DNA of 46,274 nucleotides from Candidatus Saccharimonadales bacterium (GTDB lineage Bacteria; Patescibacteriota; Saccharimonadia; UBA4664; DATIHN01). A model generated the notes under the pieces. That model ran no database searches. It was not told where the DNA came from and was given only the letters and a program-made list of their open reading frames with translations. Positions within the stretch are counted from its first letter, which is position 1, and each line of letters opens with the position of its first letter. Shown in pieces: positions 31,157 to 39,294 of the stretch. The stretch covers positions 1 to 46,274 of the forward strand of contig DATIHN010000010.1 of the NCBI GenBank assembly GCA_035480635.1. The letters are read 5' to 3'. Both the position numbers and the translations under genes were made by a program.

Positions 31157-31190
31157 CCCCTGCGCTCCATGCGCGGGGGTCTTTCCTTTT
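31157..31190 (+). terminator. Terminator at the end of the GC-rich block
   Basis: CCCCTGCGC (31157-31165) pairs with GCGCGGGGG (31171-31179) over 9 bp including one G-U, followed by a T-rich tail. Confidence 0.8.
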
Positions 31191-31191
31191 A

Positions 31192-31200
31192 TGCTACAAT
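31192..31200 (+). promoter_or_regulatory. Extended -10 promoter, leaderless
   Basis: TGC then TACAAT (31195-31200), followed by 7 bases and the ATG at 31208. No ribosome site and no clear -35 box. Confidence 0.6.
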
Positions 31201-31207
31201 TTTCTTG

Positions 31208-31465
31208 ATGAAAACTTATTTATTCTATACCACCGGCGCATCCAGTCAGGACCAAACCCAGGCTCTAACTGATCAGTTAACCAAGCTGCAAGTCGAAACT
31301 ATTAATCTGGACGCCGATAGCGTGGAGGGTGCGCGCCTCAGCGAACTCTACGATATGACCATGCGCCCCGGAGCTGTCATCACCCGCGATGATGGCCAAA
31401 TGATCCACCGTTGGCTAGGCGTTTTGCCGAACGCTAGCGACGTTAGTTACTACGTGAACGGCTGA
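31208..31465 (+). CDS. Thioredoxin-like/glutaredoxin-like small protein
   Basis: 85 residues: MKTYLFYTTGASSQDQTQAL and then IHRWLGVLPNASDVSYYV. The beta-alpha-beta pattern with the strand TYLFYTT resembles a glutaredoxin or thioredoxin fold, but the CxxC is replaced by GASS and there is no Cys in the protein, so it is not a redox enzyme by itself. Fold assignment is inference. The start is ATG 31208: a longer open frame runs back through the tRNA genes and the terminator and is not credible. It overlaps the YggT gene by 1 base. Confidence 0.6.
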   Translation: MKTYLFYTTGASSQDQTQALTDQLTKLQVETINLDADSVEGARLSELYDMTMRPGAVITRDDGQMIHRWLGVLPNASDVSYYVNG

Positions 31466-31734
31466 TGATTCCGATCATCGTCACTTTTATAGATCTGTTT
31501 TCGCTGGTGTTTACGATCTTGTTGTTGGGCCGAGTGGTGCTGAGTTGGATTTATCCTCATCCGGGCAGTAATGCAATAACCACCTGGCTCTATGAATTAA
31601 CCGAACCAGTGCTGGTACCCATTCGCAAGTTAATGCCTCAGACCGGCATGATAGATTTGGCACCGCTGGCGGCTTTCTTTTTACTTCAGGCTCTAGTCTG
31701 GGCGGCTCACTATTTACTTCTGCACCTGGGTTAG
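31465..31734 (+). CDS. yggT: YggT family membrane protein
   Basis: 89 residues with two to three membrane helices. It matches the YggT family: LGRVVLSWIYPHPGSNAITTWLYELTEPVLVPIRKLMPQTGMIDLAP. The family is widespread, often near division genes, and its role is poorly known (osmotic-shock tolerance and cell-surface functions are suggested). The ATG overlaps the previous stop. Confidence 0.9.
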   Translation: MIPIIVTFIDLFSLVFTILLLGRVVLSWIYPHPGSNAITTWLYELTEPVLVPIRKLMPQTGMIDLAPLAAFFLLQALVWAAHYLLLHLG

Positions 31735-31751
31735 GCATAATTAAGCCACAA

Positions 31752-31947
31752 TCATAAATGCGCCGGAGTGGTTATCAGCCACGAGCAGCCAGAAGAACCC
31801 TCCTTCGCTAAAGCTACGAAGGGCAAGCGAGAAAAAGGTAGTAGAACTGGTCGCAGCACCGCGTAAGAGTGCAGCAATGAAGTCCACCAAGCAGGGTGGT
31901 ACCGTTTGGCCTGAGGCCGAGCCCCTGTAGCGGTGGTTTTTAATTTG
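31752..31947 (+). promoter_or_regulatory. T-box leader of ileS
   Basis: The T-box sequence CAGGGTGGTACCG (31892-31904) binds the free 3' end of uncharged tRNA. A competing terminator can form from CACC...GCAGGG (about 31884-31896) with CCCTGT...GGTG (about 31923-31935) and ends in TTTTT. The 5' domain is very short: GTGG-TTATCAG-CCAC (31768-31782) puts ATC in an apical loop, which would be the isoleucine specifier, as in ultrashort stem I T-boxes. The terminator lies close to the ileS start, so control may be at transcription or at translation. Confidence 0.85.
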
Positions 31948-31956
31948 AGGACTGTG

Positions 31957-34854
31957 ATGAAGCGCGCCGAACCCGCTGATTTTCCAAAATTTGAAGCCGA
32001 GTTGTTAAAAGTCTGGGATCAGGAAAAGATTTTTGCAGCTAGCTTAGAGCAACGCCAGAGCGGCAAACGATTCCGCTTTTACGACGGCCCACCCTTTACC
32101 TCGGGGGAGCCACATTACGGCCACGTTGAGCAATCGGCCATTAAAGACGCCGTGGTGCGTTATAAAACCATGCGGGGCTACTACGTACCGCGTCGGACCG
32201 GATCTGATACCCACGGTCTGCCGATCGAGTATTTGGTCGAAAAAGAACTGGGCTTTACTGGCAAACAAGACATTATTAAATTCGGCATTGATAAATTTAA
32301 CCAAGCCTGCCGGGCCATTGTTTTCCGCCACAAAGCCGATTTCGAAGAGCTCTACCATCGCTTGGGGCGCTGGGATGATCCCAAAAATTCCTATGCCACT
32401 TTGGACCATGACTACATTGAATCCGTCTGGTGGGTCTTTAAATCGCTTTATGATAAGCAGTTAATTTACAAGGGCTTTAAGAGTATGCCGTATTGCCCCC
32501 GCTGCGCCACGCCTCTAAGTAACTTTGAGGTTAATGATGGTTATCAGGATAACATTGAAGATCCCAGTCTGTACGTCAAATTCAAGCTGAAAGGGGAAGA
32601 TCGCTATTTGTTGGCTTGGACGACCACACCTTGGTCCTTACCCGGCAATGCGGCTCTGGCCGTAAACCCTAAAGCCAAATACGTTGAAGTCGAAGTTTCA
32701 ACCGATGATGGCATGAGCCAGCGACTGGTTCTGGCAGCTGACATGCTGGAGGTTTTATCTCAAGACTATAAGCAAATTAAACAGTTTTTGGGTCAGGAAT
32801 TGGTGGGGTTGGGGTACGAAGCTCTGTTTGAAGTTGATCAGGCCAAAGGCGTCAAAAACATTTACCAAGTTTGGGCAGCCGACTTTGTATCGGTGGAGGA
32901 TGGAACCGGCATCTTACATGTGGCTCCGGCCTTTGGCGAAGACGACCTAAGTCTCGGCCAAGCCCATGATCTGCCGGTGCTAGCAACCATTGATCCTAAT
33001 GGCCGGGTGACGGGAGATATTGGTTTTGACGAAATTGAAGGTATGTTCTTCAAGGAGACCGACGACCATATTATTGAGCATTTAACCGAGCAAAATCGAG
33101 TCTTTTCGGCCGAGCGCTTCAAGCACACCTATCCCTTCTGCTGGCGTTGCGAAACGCCGCTGTTGTACTACGCGACGCCCAGCTGGTTTGTGGCTGTCAG
33201 CAACTTCCGGGATAAATTAGTTAAAACTGGACAGGCTACCAATTGGGTGCCAGCCCATGTTAAAGCCGGTCGGTTTGTGAAGTGGCTGGAAGGCGCTCGC
33301 GATTGGGCCATCTCGCGCAATCGATTTTGGGGTTCGCCAATCCCAGTTTGGCAATGCGAACGGGGTCATTTTAACGTCATCGGTTCTTTGGAAGAACTAA
33401 CAAAAAGAGCTGTAAATATGCCCAAAGAGCTTGATTTGCATCGCCCCGGCATCGATCAGATCGAGGTCAAGTGCACAGAATGTAGCGGAACTGCCAAACG
33501 GATCGAAGAAGTCTTTGATTGTTGGTTTGAGTCCGGGAGTATGCCTTATGGGCAAGACCACTACCCATTTGAGAACAAGGCTGATTTTGATGCCTCATTT
33601 CCGGCCGACTTCGTGGTCGAATCCATTGAACAAACTCATCTGTGGTTCTACACCCTGCACGTTCTAGCGACGGCTTTATTTGATCAACCAGCCTACCAAA
33701 GTGTGATTGCTAGCGGGCTGATCCTTGGTGGGGATGGACGTAAATTGAGCAAACGATTACGGAATTATCCTAATGTCGAGGAAGTTTTTAATCAGTATGG
33801 CGCCGACGTTCTGCGCTACTTCATCTTAGCCAGTCCGCTGATGACGGCCGGGGACATTCGCTTGAGCCAAGATGGTCTCAAAGATGTTCAGCGCAACATC
33901 TTCATGACCCTTTGGAACGTCCATAGCTTCTTTACCACCTATGCTGCCATTGATAAATGGCAACCGCCAAAACAGTTAAAGGCACCAGCCAGCGATAATT
34001 TGCTCGACCAATGGTTGTTAGCCCGTCTCAACCAAACCATTGCCGAAACCACCGAACAGGCTGAGCTTTACCAAATTGCCAAAGCAGTTCGGCCGATCAC
34101 AGAGCTGATTGATGATTTAAGCAACTGGTACGTTCGTCGCAGCCGCCGCCGGTTTTGGAAAAGCGAAGATGATGGCGATAAGCAAGCCGCCTATGCCACC
34201 TTGCATTACGCCTTGGTGCGCATCTGCCAATTGCTGGCACCGTGGTCGCCGTTTGTGGCTGACAAAATCTGGCGCGAGCTGACAAAGGGGATGGAAGTGC
34301 CGGCGTCAGTGCATTTGAGCGATTGGCCGGAGGCGGGGGAGAGCAAAGACAACCTTGGTTTAGATCAAATGAAATGGGCAAGAGAAATTATACGAGAGGC
34401 ACTTTCTCAAAGAGCGGCAGCAGGCATTAAAGTGAGACAGCCTTTGGGCAAGATTGAGCTCGCTGCAGCAAATGAACTAGCGTCCGGAATAAAAGAACTT
34501 ATTCGGGATGAGGTCAACGTCAAAGAAGTCGCATTTTCAATCAAAGATCACCCTGGTCTATTCTGTAATCTCGATACGACCATCACCCCCGAGCTCAAAC
34601 AAGAGGGGCTGGTGCGCGAGCTGATCCGCCACATTCAAAGTCGGCGCAAATCGGCTGAACTGGAAGTGGACGATCGAATAGAATTAACCGTTGGGACAGG
34701 GTCAAACGACCTTCAAGCCGCTATAAAAACTTTTGAAGATCTGATCAAGACCGAAACACTAGCTACTTCACTGACAGTTGTTGAACTGAACGCCGCAGCC
34801 GTACCCGTCAATGTCGACGGCGATGAGGCCTCGATCGGTCTTAAAAAAGCCTGA
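31957..34854 (+). CDS. ileS: Isoleucyl-tRNA synthetase
   Basis: 965 residues, class I. The HIGH motif is HYGH (53-56, in SGEPHYGHV), and KMSKS is the variant KLSKR near residue 600. The editing domain (CP1) lies between them (e.g. WTTTPWSLPGNAALAV). DTHGLPIE and WDDP match IleS rather than ValS or LeuS. It charges tRNA-Ile. ATG 31957 is chosen with GAGG about 7 bases upstream; the frame continues upstream into the T-box terminator. Expression is tied to uncharged tRNA-Ile by the T-box. Confidence 0.96.
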   Translation: MKRAEPADFPKFEAELLKVWDQEKIFAASLEQRQSGKRFRFYDGPPFTSGEPHYGHVEQSAIKDAVVRYKTMRGYYVPRRTGSDTHGLPIEYLVEKELGFTGKQDIIKFGIDKFNQACRAIVFRHKADFEELYHRLGRWDDPKNSYATLDHDYIESVWWVFKSLYDKQLIYKGFKSMPYCPRCATPLSNFEVNDGYQDNIEDPSLYVKFKLKGEDRYLLAWTTTPWSLPGNAALAVNPKAKYVEVEVSTDDGMSQRLVLAADMLEVLSQDYKQIKQFLGQELVGLGYEALFEVDQAKGVKNIYQVWAADFVSVEDGTGILHVAPAFGEDDLSLGQAHDLPVLATIDPNGRVTGDIGFDEIEGMFFKETDDHIIEHLTEQNRVFSAERFKHTYPFCWRCETPLLYYATPSWFVAVSNFRDKLVKTGQATNWVPAHVKAGRFVKWLEGARDWAISRNRFWGSPIPVWQCERGHFNVIGSLEELTKRAVNMPKELDLHRPGIDQIEVKCTECSGTAKRIEEVFDCWFESGSMPYGQDHYPFENKADFDASFPADFVVESIEQTHLWFYTLHVLATALFDQPAYQSVIASGLILGGDGRKLSKRLRNYPNVEEVFNQYGADVLRYFILASPLMTAGDIRLSQDGLKDVQRNIFMTLWNVHSFFTTYAAIDKWQPPKQLKAPASDNLLDQWLLARLNQTIAETTEQAELYQIAKAVRPITELIDDLSNWYVRRSRRRFWKSEDDGDKQAAYATLHYALVRICQLLAPWSPFVADKIWRELTKGMEVPASVHLSDWPEAGESKDNLGLDQMKWAREIIREALSQRAAAGIKVRQPLGKIELAAANELASGIKELIRDEVNVKEVAFSIKDHPGLFCNLDTTITPELKQEGLVRELIRHIQSRRKSAELEVDDRIELTVGTGSNDLQAAIKTFEDLIKTETLATSLTVVELNAAAVPVNVDGDEASIGLKKA

Positions 34855-34888
34855 TTGAATGCTAAACTAGAACGAGTTCGGAGGGGAT

Positions 34889-35998
34889 TTGCTTAGATCA
34901 CGTTTTTGGAAAAACTTTGATTGGTGGTTATTTGGTGGGGCAGCCTTGCTGTCGCTGGTCGGTATTCTGGTCATATTTTCGACCAACCTTAAAGCCGCCA
35001 GCGTAGCCTCGGCTACGGATGTGCGTAATCAAATCATTTTTTTGGGCCTGGCTCTGGCCGGATTCTTTTTGCTAGCTTATCTGGATTACCGCGTTTGGTC
35101 CAAGCTAACTAAACCGCTCTATGCCATTATGGTCGGCTTGCTGCTGGTGGTGATGGTCTTAGGTAAAACGGCGCTGGGGGCAACCCGCTGGATTAACTTG
35201 GGCTTTTTTCAATTTCAGCCCTCAGAACTTGCCAAGCTAGTCCTGATCATTGTTTTGGCTAAGTTTTTTAGCGATCATTACGACCGTTTAGACGACCCGC
35301 GCCAGGTTTTGCTATCGCTAGCGTATTTATTAGTTCCACTGGGTTTGATCCTGGCCCAGCCGGACTTAGGGACGGCCTTGGTGTTAATTGTGATTTGGCT
35401 GGCCATGGCGCTAATTAGCCCTATGCCTAAACGTTATCTCGTAGCACTGGCGGTGGCAGGGTTGGTGCTCTTGCCGACGGGTACTCATTTATTAAAACCT
35501 TACCAGCGGGCACGTCTAGACACTTTCTTGCAGCCAAAAGCTAACCCGCTCGGTAGCGGCTATAATGTGGTCCAATCAACCATTGCCGTCGGCAGCGGGC
35601 AGGTGTTTGGGCGCGGCTTAGCTGCCGGTAGTCAAAGCCAACTGAATTTTTTGCCGTCTCAGCACACTGATTTCATCTTTGCGGTGTTAGCCGAAAAGCT
35701 GGGCTTTGTCGGCGGCAGTATTTTGCTGGTGCTATTTGCGGCCTTGCTGGGCCGAGCGCTGATCGTGACGTATCGGGCTCAGGATCGATTTGGTCTGTTT
35801 TTGGGGGTAGGGATTGTAGCTATGCTAACTTTCCATATTCTAATTAATGTTGGTATGAACATGGGCATCATGCCAGTGACGGGCATTCCGCTACCATTCG
35901 TTAGCTATGGCGGCACCAGTTTGCTGATCAGCCTAGCGGCGGTTGGTTTGCTCGAAAGCATCTCAATTCGGCGTCAAAAAATTCAGTTCGGGGTCTGA
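34889..35998 (+). CDS. rodA: RodA/FtsW-family glycosyltransferase
   Basis: 369 residues with about ten membrane helices (SEDS family). The family ending GIPLPFVSYGGTSLLISL is intact, as are the FQPSELAKL motif and the region after it (NPLGSGYNVVQSTIAVGSGQ). SEDS proteins polymerise peptidoglycan from lipid II. RodA and FtsW cannot be separated safely by eye; the context (no division gene next to it) does not decide. Start TTG 34889 has GGAGGGG close upstream. Confidence 0.9.
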   Translation: MLRSRFWKNFDWWLFGGAALLSLVGILVIFSTNLKAASVASATDVRNQIIFLGLALAGFFLLAYLDYRVWSKLTKPLYAIMVGLLLVVMVLGKTALGATRWINLGFFQFQPSELAKLVLIIVLAKFFSDHYDRLDDPRQVLLSLAYLLVPLGLILAQPDLGTALVLIVIWLAMALISPMPKRYLVALAVAGLVLLPTGTHLLKPYQRARLDTFLQPKANPLGSGYNVVQSTIAVGSGQVFGRGLAAGSQSQLNFLPSQHTDFIFAVLAEKLGFVGGSILLVLFAALLGRALIVTYRAQDRFGLFLGVGIVAMLTFHILINVGMNMGIMPVTGIPLPFVSYGGTSLLISLAAVGLLESISIRRQKIQFGV

Positions 35999-36003
35999 AA
36001 AGC

Positions 36004-36070
36004 TGTCATTCTTGGACTTGATCCGAGAATCGACTGCCAATCAGGTCCCTCGACTTCGCTCGGGATGGAG
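36004..36070. repeat. Palindromic dispersed-repeat-like spacer
   Basis: Two hairpin units lie between the rodA/ftsW gene and rplU: an 8-bp one, ATTCTTGG (36007-36014)/CCGAGAAT (36023-36030), and an imperfect one in 36045-36066 with the TCGACTTCGCTCGGGAT element. Both resemble short palindromic repeats scattered in many bacterial genomes. Only one copy of each is in this window. Confidence 0.5.
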
Positions 36071-36081
36071 CAGCTTAACAC

Positions 36082-36110
36082 TTGCCCAGGGGCTCATTTT
36101 GTGTTAAGCT
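36082..36110 (+). promoter_or_regulatory. Promoter of rplU, nearly leaderless
   Basis: TTGCCC (36082-36087), a 17-bp spacer, TAAGCT (36105-36110), then 9 bases to the ATG at 36120. No ribosome site is seen. Confidence 0.55.
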
Positions 36111-36119
36111 ACTCCAGTT

Positions 36120-36425
36120 ATGAAAGCGGTAATTTCAACTGGCGGCAAGCAATATTTAGTTTCAGACAATGAAGTTCTGGAAGTGGAGAAAGTGCCAGCC
36201 GAAACTAATAAATTGGAGTTAGAGCCTCTACTCGTGATTGATGGCGAGAAGGTCCACGTTGGTACCCCGGTGGTCAAAGGCGCCAAAGTTACAGCCGAGG
36301 TCATGGGCGAGGTTAAAGGCGATAAAATTAAGGTCCTGAAATTCAAAGCCAAGAAGCGCGAAAAAACCCTGACCGGTCACCGCCAAACTTACTCCCAAAT
36401 CAAGATCACTAAAATAACCGTTTAA
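36120..36425 (+). CDS. rplU: 50S ribosomal protein L21
   Basis: 101 residues, the standard L21 length. It starts MKAVISTGGKQYLVSDNEVL and has KIKVLKFKAKKREKTLTGHRQTYSQIKI near the end, both diagnostic. It binds 23S rRNA. A terminator follows at once, so rpmA (L27), its usual partner, is not next to it. Confidence 0.95.
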   Translation: MKAVISTGGKQYLVSDNEVLEVEKVPAETNKLELEPLLVIDGEKVHVGTPVVKGAKVTAEVMGEVKGDKIKVLKFKAKKREKTLTGHRQTYSQIKITKITV

Positions 36426-36427
36426 CC

Positions 36428-36450
36428 AAACGACCCACCGGGTCGTTTTT
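36428..36450 (+). terminator. Terminator after rplU
   Basis: AAACGACCC (36428-36436) pairs with GGGTCGTTT (36440-36448), loop ACC, then T to 36450. Confidence 0.9.
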
Positions 36451-36458
36451 GCTATGAT
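36450..36458 (+). promoter_or_regulatory. Extended -10 promoter of the amidase, leaderless
   Basis: TGC then TATGAT (36453-36458), 7 bases, then ATG 36466. It abuts the rplU terminator. The ATG inside the -10 box at 36454 is not the likely start. Confidence 0.55.
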
Positions 36459-36465
36459 TACACTA

Positions 36466-36975
36466 ATGAAAATCGAAAAATTAAGCCTACCCTGGGTAGA
36501 TTCAACTAAGCGAATTCAACCCACAGCAATCGTATTACATTGGTGGCAGGTACCAACCTGGTTTGGCGGGATAAAGTGGTTTATTTTCGCACTGAAAAGG
36601 AAGAAGCTATCAGTTCAATTTGCGGTTACGAAAGATGGGGAAGTCTATCAGTTAACCGAATCACCAGACGTTTGGTGTCGCCACGCCCGTTGCGCAAACA
36701 ATAGCAGTATCGGGATTGAGATCCAGGGACTAGGCCGTCGTGATCTGGATGAAAACCAGCTTCAGTTCCAAGCGGTCGTGGGGCTAGTTAAGGAACTCTG
36801 CCGCCAGTTTATAATTGACCCCAAGTTTAGAGTAGAGCAAGGAGAAAACACTCGCTTTTATGGCATCACATCTCACAAAGTCGTCGATAAGTATTGTTCG
36901 GGTAAACGAAGGCTACCGAAACGTGATGTCCATGACGAGTACGTGACGCGTCTAATAGAAGCATTGCAACGATGA
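36466..36975 (+). CDS. N-acetylmuramoyl-L-alanine amidase (Amidase_2)
   Basis: 169 residues of the PGRP/T7-lysozyme type. The zinc ligands are visible: His in IVLHWW, and SHKVVDKYCSGKR plus KRDVH near the C-terminus; IGIEIQG is the conserved core strand. It cuts the bond between MurNAc and the stem peptide, either in wall turnover or against other cells. No signal peptide is evident, so export or an internal recycling role is open. The start at 36466 follows from the promoter. It overlaps the next gene by 4 bases. Confidence 0.88.
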   Translation: MKIEKLSLPWVDSTKRIQPTAIVLHWWQVPTWFGGIKWFIFALKRKKLSVQFAVTKDGEVYQLTESPDVWCRHARCANNSSIGIEIQGLGRRDLDENQLQFQAVVGLVKELCRQFIIDPKFRVEQGENTRFYGITSHKVVDKYCSGKRRLPKRDVHDEYVTRLIEALQR

Positions 36976-37226
36976 GCATAAATTGGTTTTTGGCTGTTAG
37001 TCTCTTCTTTGCCTATATGTTAGTCGATGGGCTCTACGCCTATTACACCATCGCGGTCGTTAAAAACCGGGCATTGGTGGCAGCATCCACCAGCTTTTTC
37101 ATGCATTTTTTATTGGCGGCGGGAGTTTTTGCCTACACCAAAAATTTCGCCTATGTTTTACCCCTGGCCCTTGGATCTTTTGTCGGCACATTCTTAGTGG
37201 TTAAGCACCATTCGGCTGTGATCTGA
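36972..37226 (+). CDS. Small membrane protein
   Basis: 84 residues with three predicted membrane helices (LAVSLFFAYMLVDGLYAYYT; STSFFMHFLLAAGVFAYT; YVLPLALGSFVGTFLVV). No motif is recognised beyond a general resemblance to small CPR membrane proteins. It overlaps the amidase by 4 bases and precedes the glycosyltransferase, which has its own -10 box inside this gene's end. Confidence 0.75.
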   Translation: MSINWFLAVSLFFAYMLVDGLYAYYTIAVVKNRALVAASTSFFMHFLLAAGVFAYTKNFAYVLPLALGSFVGTFLVVKHHSAVI

Positions 37227-37232
37227 TATCAT
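37224..37232 (+). promoter_or_regulatory. Extended -10 promoter of the glycosyltransferase, leaderless
   Basis: TGA then TATCAT (37227-37232), 6 bases, then ATG 37239. The AGGA between them is too close to the ATG to act as a normal ribosome site. Confidence 0.55.
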
Positions 37233-37238
37233 AGGAAC

Positions 37239-38477
37239 ATGTTCGAAGACATTACTGTTACGCCGAAAAAGTTTAGCGATTATAAAACGATTATTGAACC
37301 AGAACTCTATGACGAGGTTATTGATCTGGCCCACAAGCTAAAGGGTCGGCGAATCGTGGAGATTAATGCGACTGCCAACGGTGGTGGGGTGGCCGAAATT
37401 CTGCGTAGCTCGATAGCCCTGCAACGGGATTTGGGCATTGATGCTCATTGGTATGTACTTAGTGCCAACCAGGCTTTTTTTGAAGTTACAAAAATGCTCC
37501 ACAATGCTCTCCAGGGCGATAAGCTGGCTCCCGATGATCAGCAGTGGGACATTTACCAAAACCACAACCGTGAGCTAGCCGATAATTTTTTGGCCAACGC
37601 CTGGGATTTTGTGTTGGTGCACGACCCGCAACCGCTAGCCATGCGCCAGTTCAGTTCGGTATCCAAAGCTAAATGGGGTTGGCGTTGCCACATTGATACC
37701 TCATTCCCAAATATCGAGGTCGGAGATCGCATTGCGGGTTATTTAAATGATTACGAAGGCGCCATTTTTACGCTTGATCAATTTGTCTTACCGAACCTCA
37801 AAAACGCGCGTCCAGCCGAGCACCTGGCCATTATTCCGCCGGCCATCGATCCGCTCAGTCGGAAAAATCAGCCCATGGATAGCGCCAAGGCCCGCGCGTT
37901 AGTGGCTGGAGCCGGCATTGATACCAAGCGGCCCTACATTACTCAAATTTCGCGTTTCGATCCCTGGAAAGATCCAATCGGAGTAATTAAAGCTTGGCAA
38001 AAGGCTAGAGAGCAAATCCCTAATTTGCAGCTAGTCCTAATGGGTGACATGGCCGATGATGACCCCCAGGGGGCCAAAATATTGGTCATGGTTAAAGCCG
38101 CGGCTGAATCGTATTCCGACATTCATCTAATTACTGAGAATGATGAATTGCTGGTGCACGCCTTGCAACTAACTTCCAACGTCATTTTACAAAAGTCGTT
38201 GCGCGAAGGCTTTGGGTTGACGGTTTCGGAAGCCCTATGGGCAGCCACGCCAGTTATTGGGGGTGATGTCGGTGGCATTCCCTTGCAAATTTCTGATGGC
38301 CAAACCGGCTTCTTGGTCCTAGATACCAAGACTACTGCTCAGAGAATTGTTGAGCTAGTGAACAATCCAACCAAGGCCAAAGCCATGGGTCAGGCCGGTC
38401 GCGAGCAGGTTCGTAAGCATTTTCTGCTGCCCAGATTGCTGCGCGATCAATTAGCTTTTTGGCTGGAATTAGCTTAG
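37239..38477 (+). CDS. treT: Glycosyltransferase family 4, trehalose synthase TreT-like
   Basis: 412 residues with the two-Rossmann GT-B layout. N-terminal features of trehalose synthase (TreT) are present: RIVEINATANGGGVAEIL, HDPQPLAMRQF and WGWRCHIDTSFPN. The donor-site part has SRFDPWKDPIGVIKAW and the E-x7-E type segment REGFGLTVSEALWAATPVI. TreT makes trehalose from a nucleotide-glucose and glucose and is reversible. This could supply an osmoprotectant or use scavenged trehalose. The exact acceptor is inferred from family resemblance. Confidence 0.85.
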   Translation: MFEDITVTPKKFSDYKTIIEPELYDEVIDLAHKLKGRRIVEINATANGGGVAEILRSSIALQRDLGIDAHWYVLSANQAFFEVTKMLHNALQGDKLAPDDQQWDIYQNHNRELADNFLANAWDFVLVHDPQPLAMRQFSSVSKAKWGWRCHIDTSFPNIEVGDRIAGYLNDYEGAIFTLDQFVLPNLKNARPAEHLAIIPPAIDPLSRKNQPMDSAKARALVAGAGIDTKRPYITQISRFDPWKDPIGVIKAWQKAREQIPNLQLVLMGDMADDDPQGAKILVMVKAAAESYSDIHLITENDELLVHALQLTSNVILQKSLREGFGLTVSEALWAATPVIGGDVGGIPLQISDGQTGFLVLDTKTTAQRIVELVNNPTKAKAMGQAGREQVRKHFLLPRLLRDQLAFWLELA

Positions 38478-38482
38478 GCGCT

Positions 38483-38512
38483 TTGCGGCTGAACCTGTCC
38501 AGATGGTACAAT
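38483..38512 (+). promoter_or_regulatory. Promoter of parA-parB
   Basis: TTGCGG (38483-38488), an 18-bp spacer, TACAAT (38507-38512). It leaves a leader of about 18 nt containing AGAGGG. Confidence 0.65.
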
Positions 38513-38535
38513 AAAGCCGGCAGTAAGAGGGTAAT

Positions 38536-39294
38536 GTGGCAACAATAATTGCAGTGGCAAATCAGAAGGGCGGAGTGGGCAAGACTACTACCACCATCAA
38601 CCTGGGGGCTTATTTAGCTAAATCCAGGCGCAAAGTTCTGATCGTCGATCTCGATCCGCAGGGTAATACTTCGACTGGTCTGGGTATTGCCAAAGAGGGC
38701 TTGGAAAAAGACCTTTATAGCGTACTACTAAACGGTTTGCATCCGAGTGAGGCCACTCAAGTTACACCCTATCATGGGCTCTCAGTCCTACCGACTTCGC
38801 CCGAGCTGGCCGCTGCCGAAATTGAATTAGTTTCTCGCAGTGGCCGGGAATTTCAACTCAAACAAGCGCTAGCGGACTTAGATTATGATTACATTTTGAT
38901 TGATTGTCCGCCCTCGCTCGGGCTGCTGACCATTAATGGGTTAGTAGCGGCTGATTCGGTCCTAATCCCGGTCCAAGCTGAGTTTTATGCCCTCGAGGGA
39001 CTAGGGCAGTTGATTTCGACCATTAATCGGGTCAAAAAAGCCCTCAACCCCAACCTGGAGCTCTTGGGTGTAGTTATGACCATGCATAATGGTCGGACGT
39101 CTTTGAGCGGGCAGGTTCACGATGAAGTCAAAAAGCATTTTAGCGATAAAGTCTTTGAAACCGTCATCCCGCGTAATGTCCGTTTAGCCGAGGCTCCCAG
39201 CTACGGCATGCCAATTGTTCACTATGATAAGTGGAGTAAGGGTGCCAAAGGTTACAAACAATTAGCCCGGGAGGTGATTAGTCGTGCCAAATAA
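38536..39294 (+). CDS. parA: Chromosome partitioning ATPase ParA
   Basis: 252 residues. Deviant Walker A: KGGVGKTT (11-18, in ANQKGGVGKTTTTINLG), and the Walker B DCPPSLGLLT. It is the Soj type without an N-terminal DNA-binding extension. It moves ParB-parS complexes during chromosome segregation. The start is GTG 38536, with AGAGGG about 4-5 bases upstream. It overlaps parB by 11 bases. Confidence 0.95.
   Translation: MATIIAVANQKGGVGKTTTTINLGAYLAKSRRKVLIVDLDPQGNTSTGLGIAKEGLEKDLYSVLLNGLHPSEATQVTPYHGLSVLPTSPELAAAEIELVSRSGREFQLKQALADLDYDYILIDCPPSLGLLTINGLVAADSVLIPVQAEFYALEGLGQLISTINRVKKALNPNLELLGVVMTMHNGRTSLSGQVHDEVKKHFSDKVFETVIPRNVRLAEAPSYGMPIVHYDKWSKGAKGYKQLAREVISRAK

Noticed and set aside
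30785-31207. Long N-terminal extension of the small protein at 31208
   Set aside because: The open frame would run through tRNA-Trp, a small ORF and a terminator; the promoter just before 31208 supports the short form.
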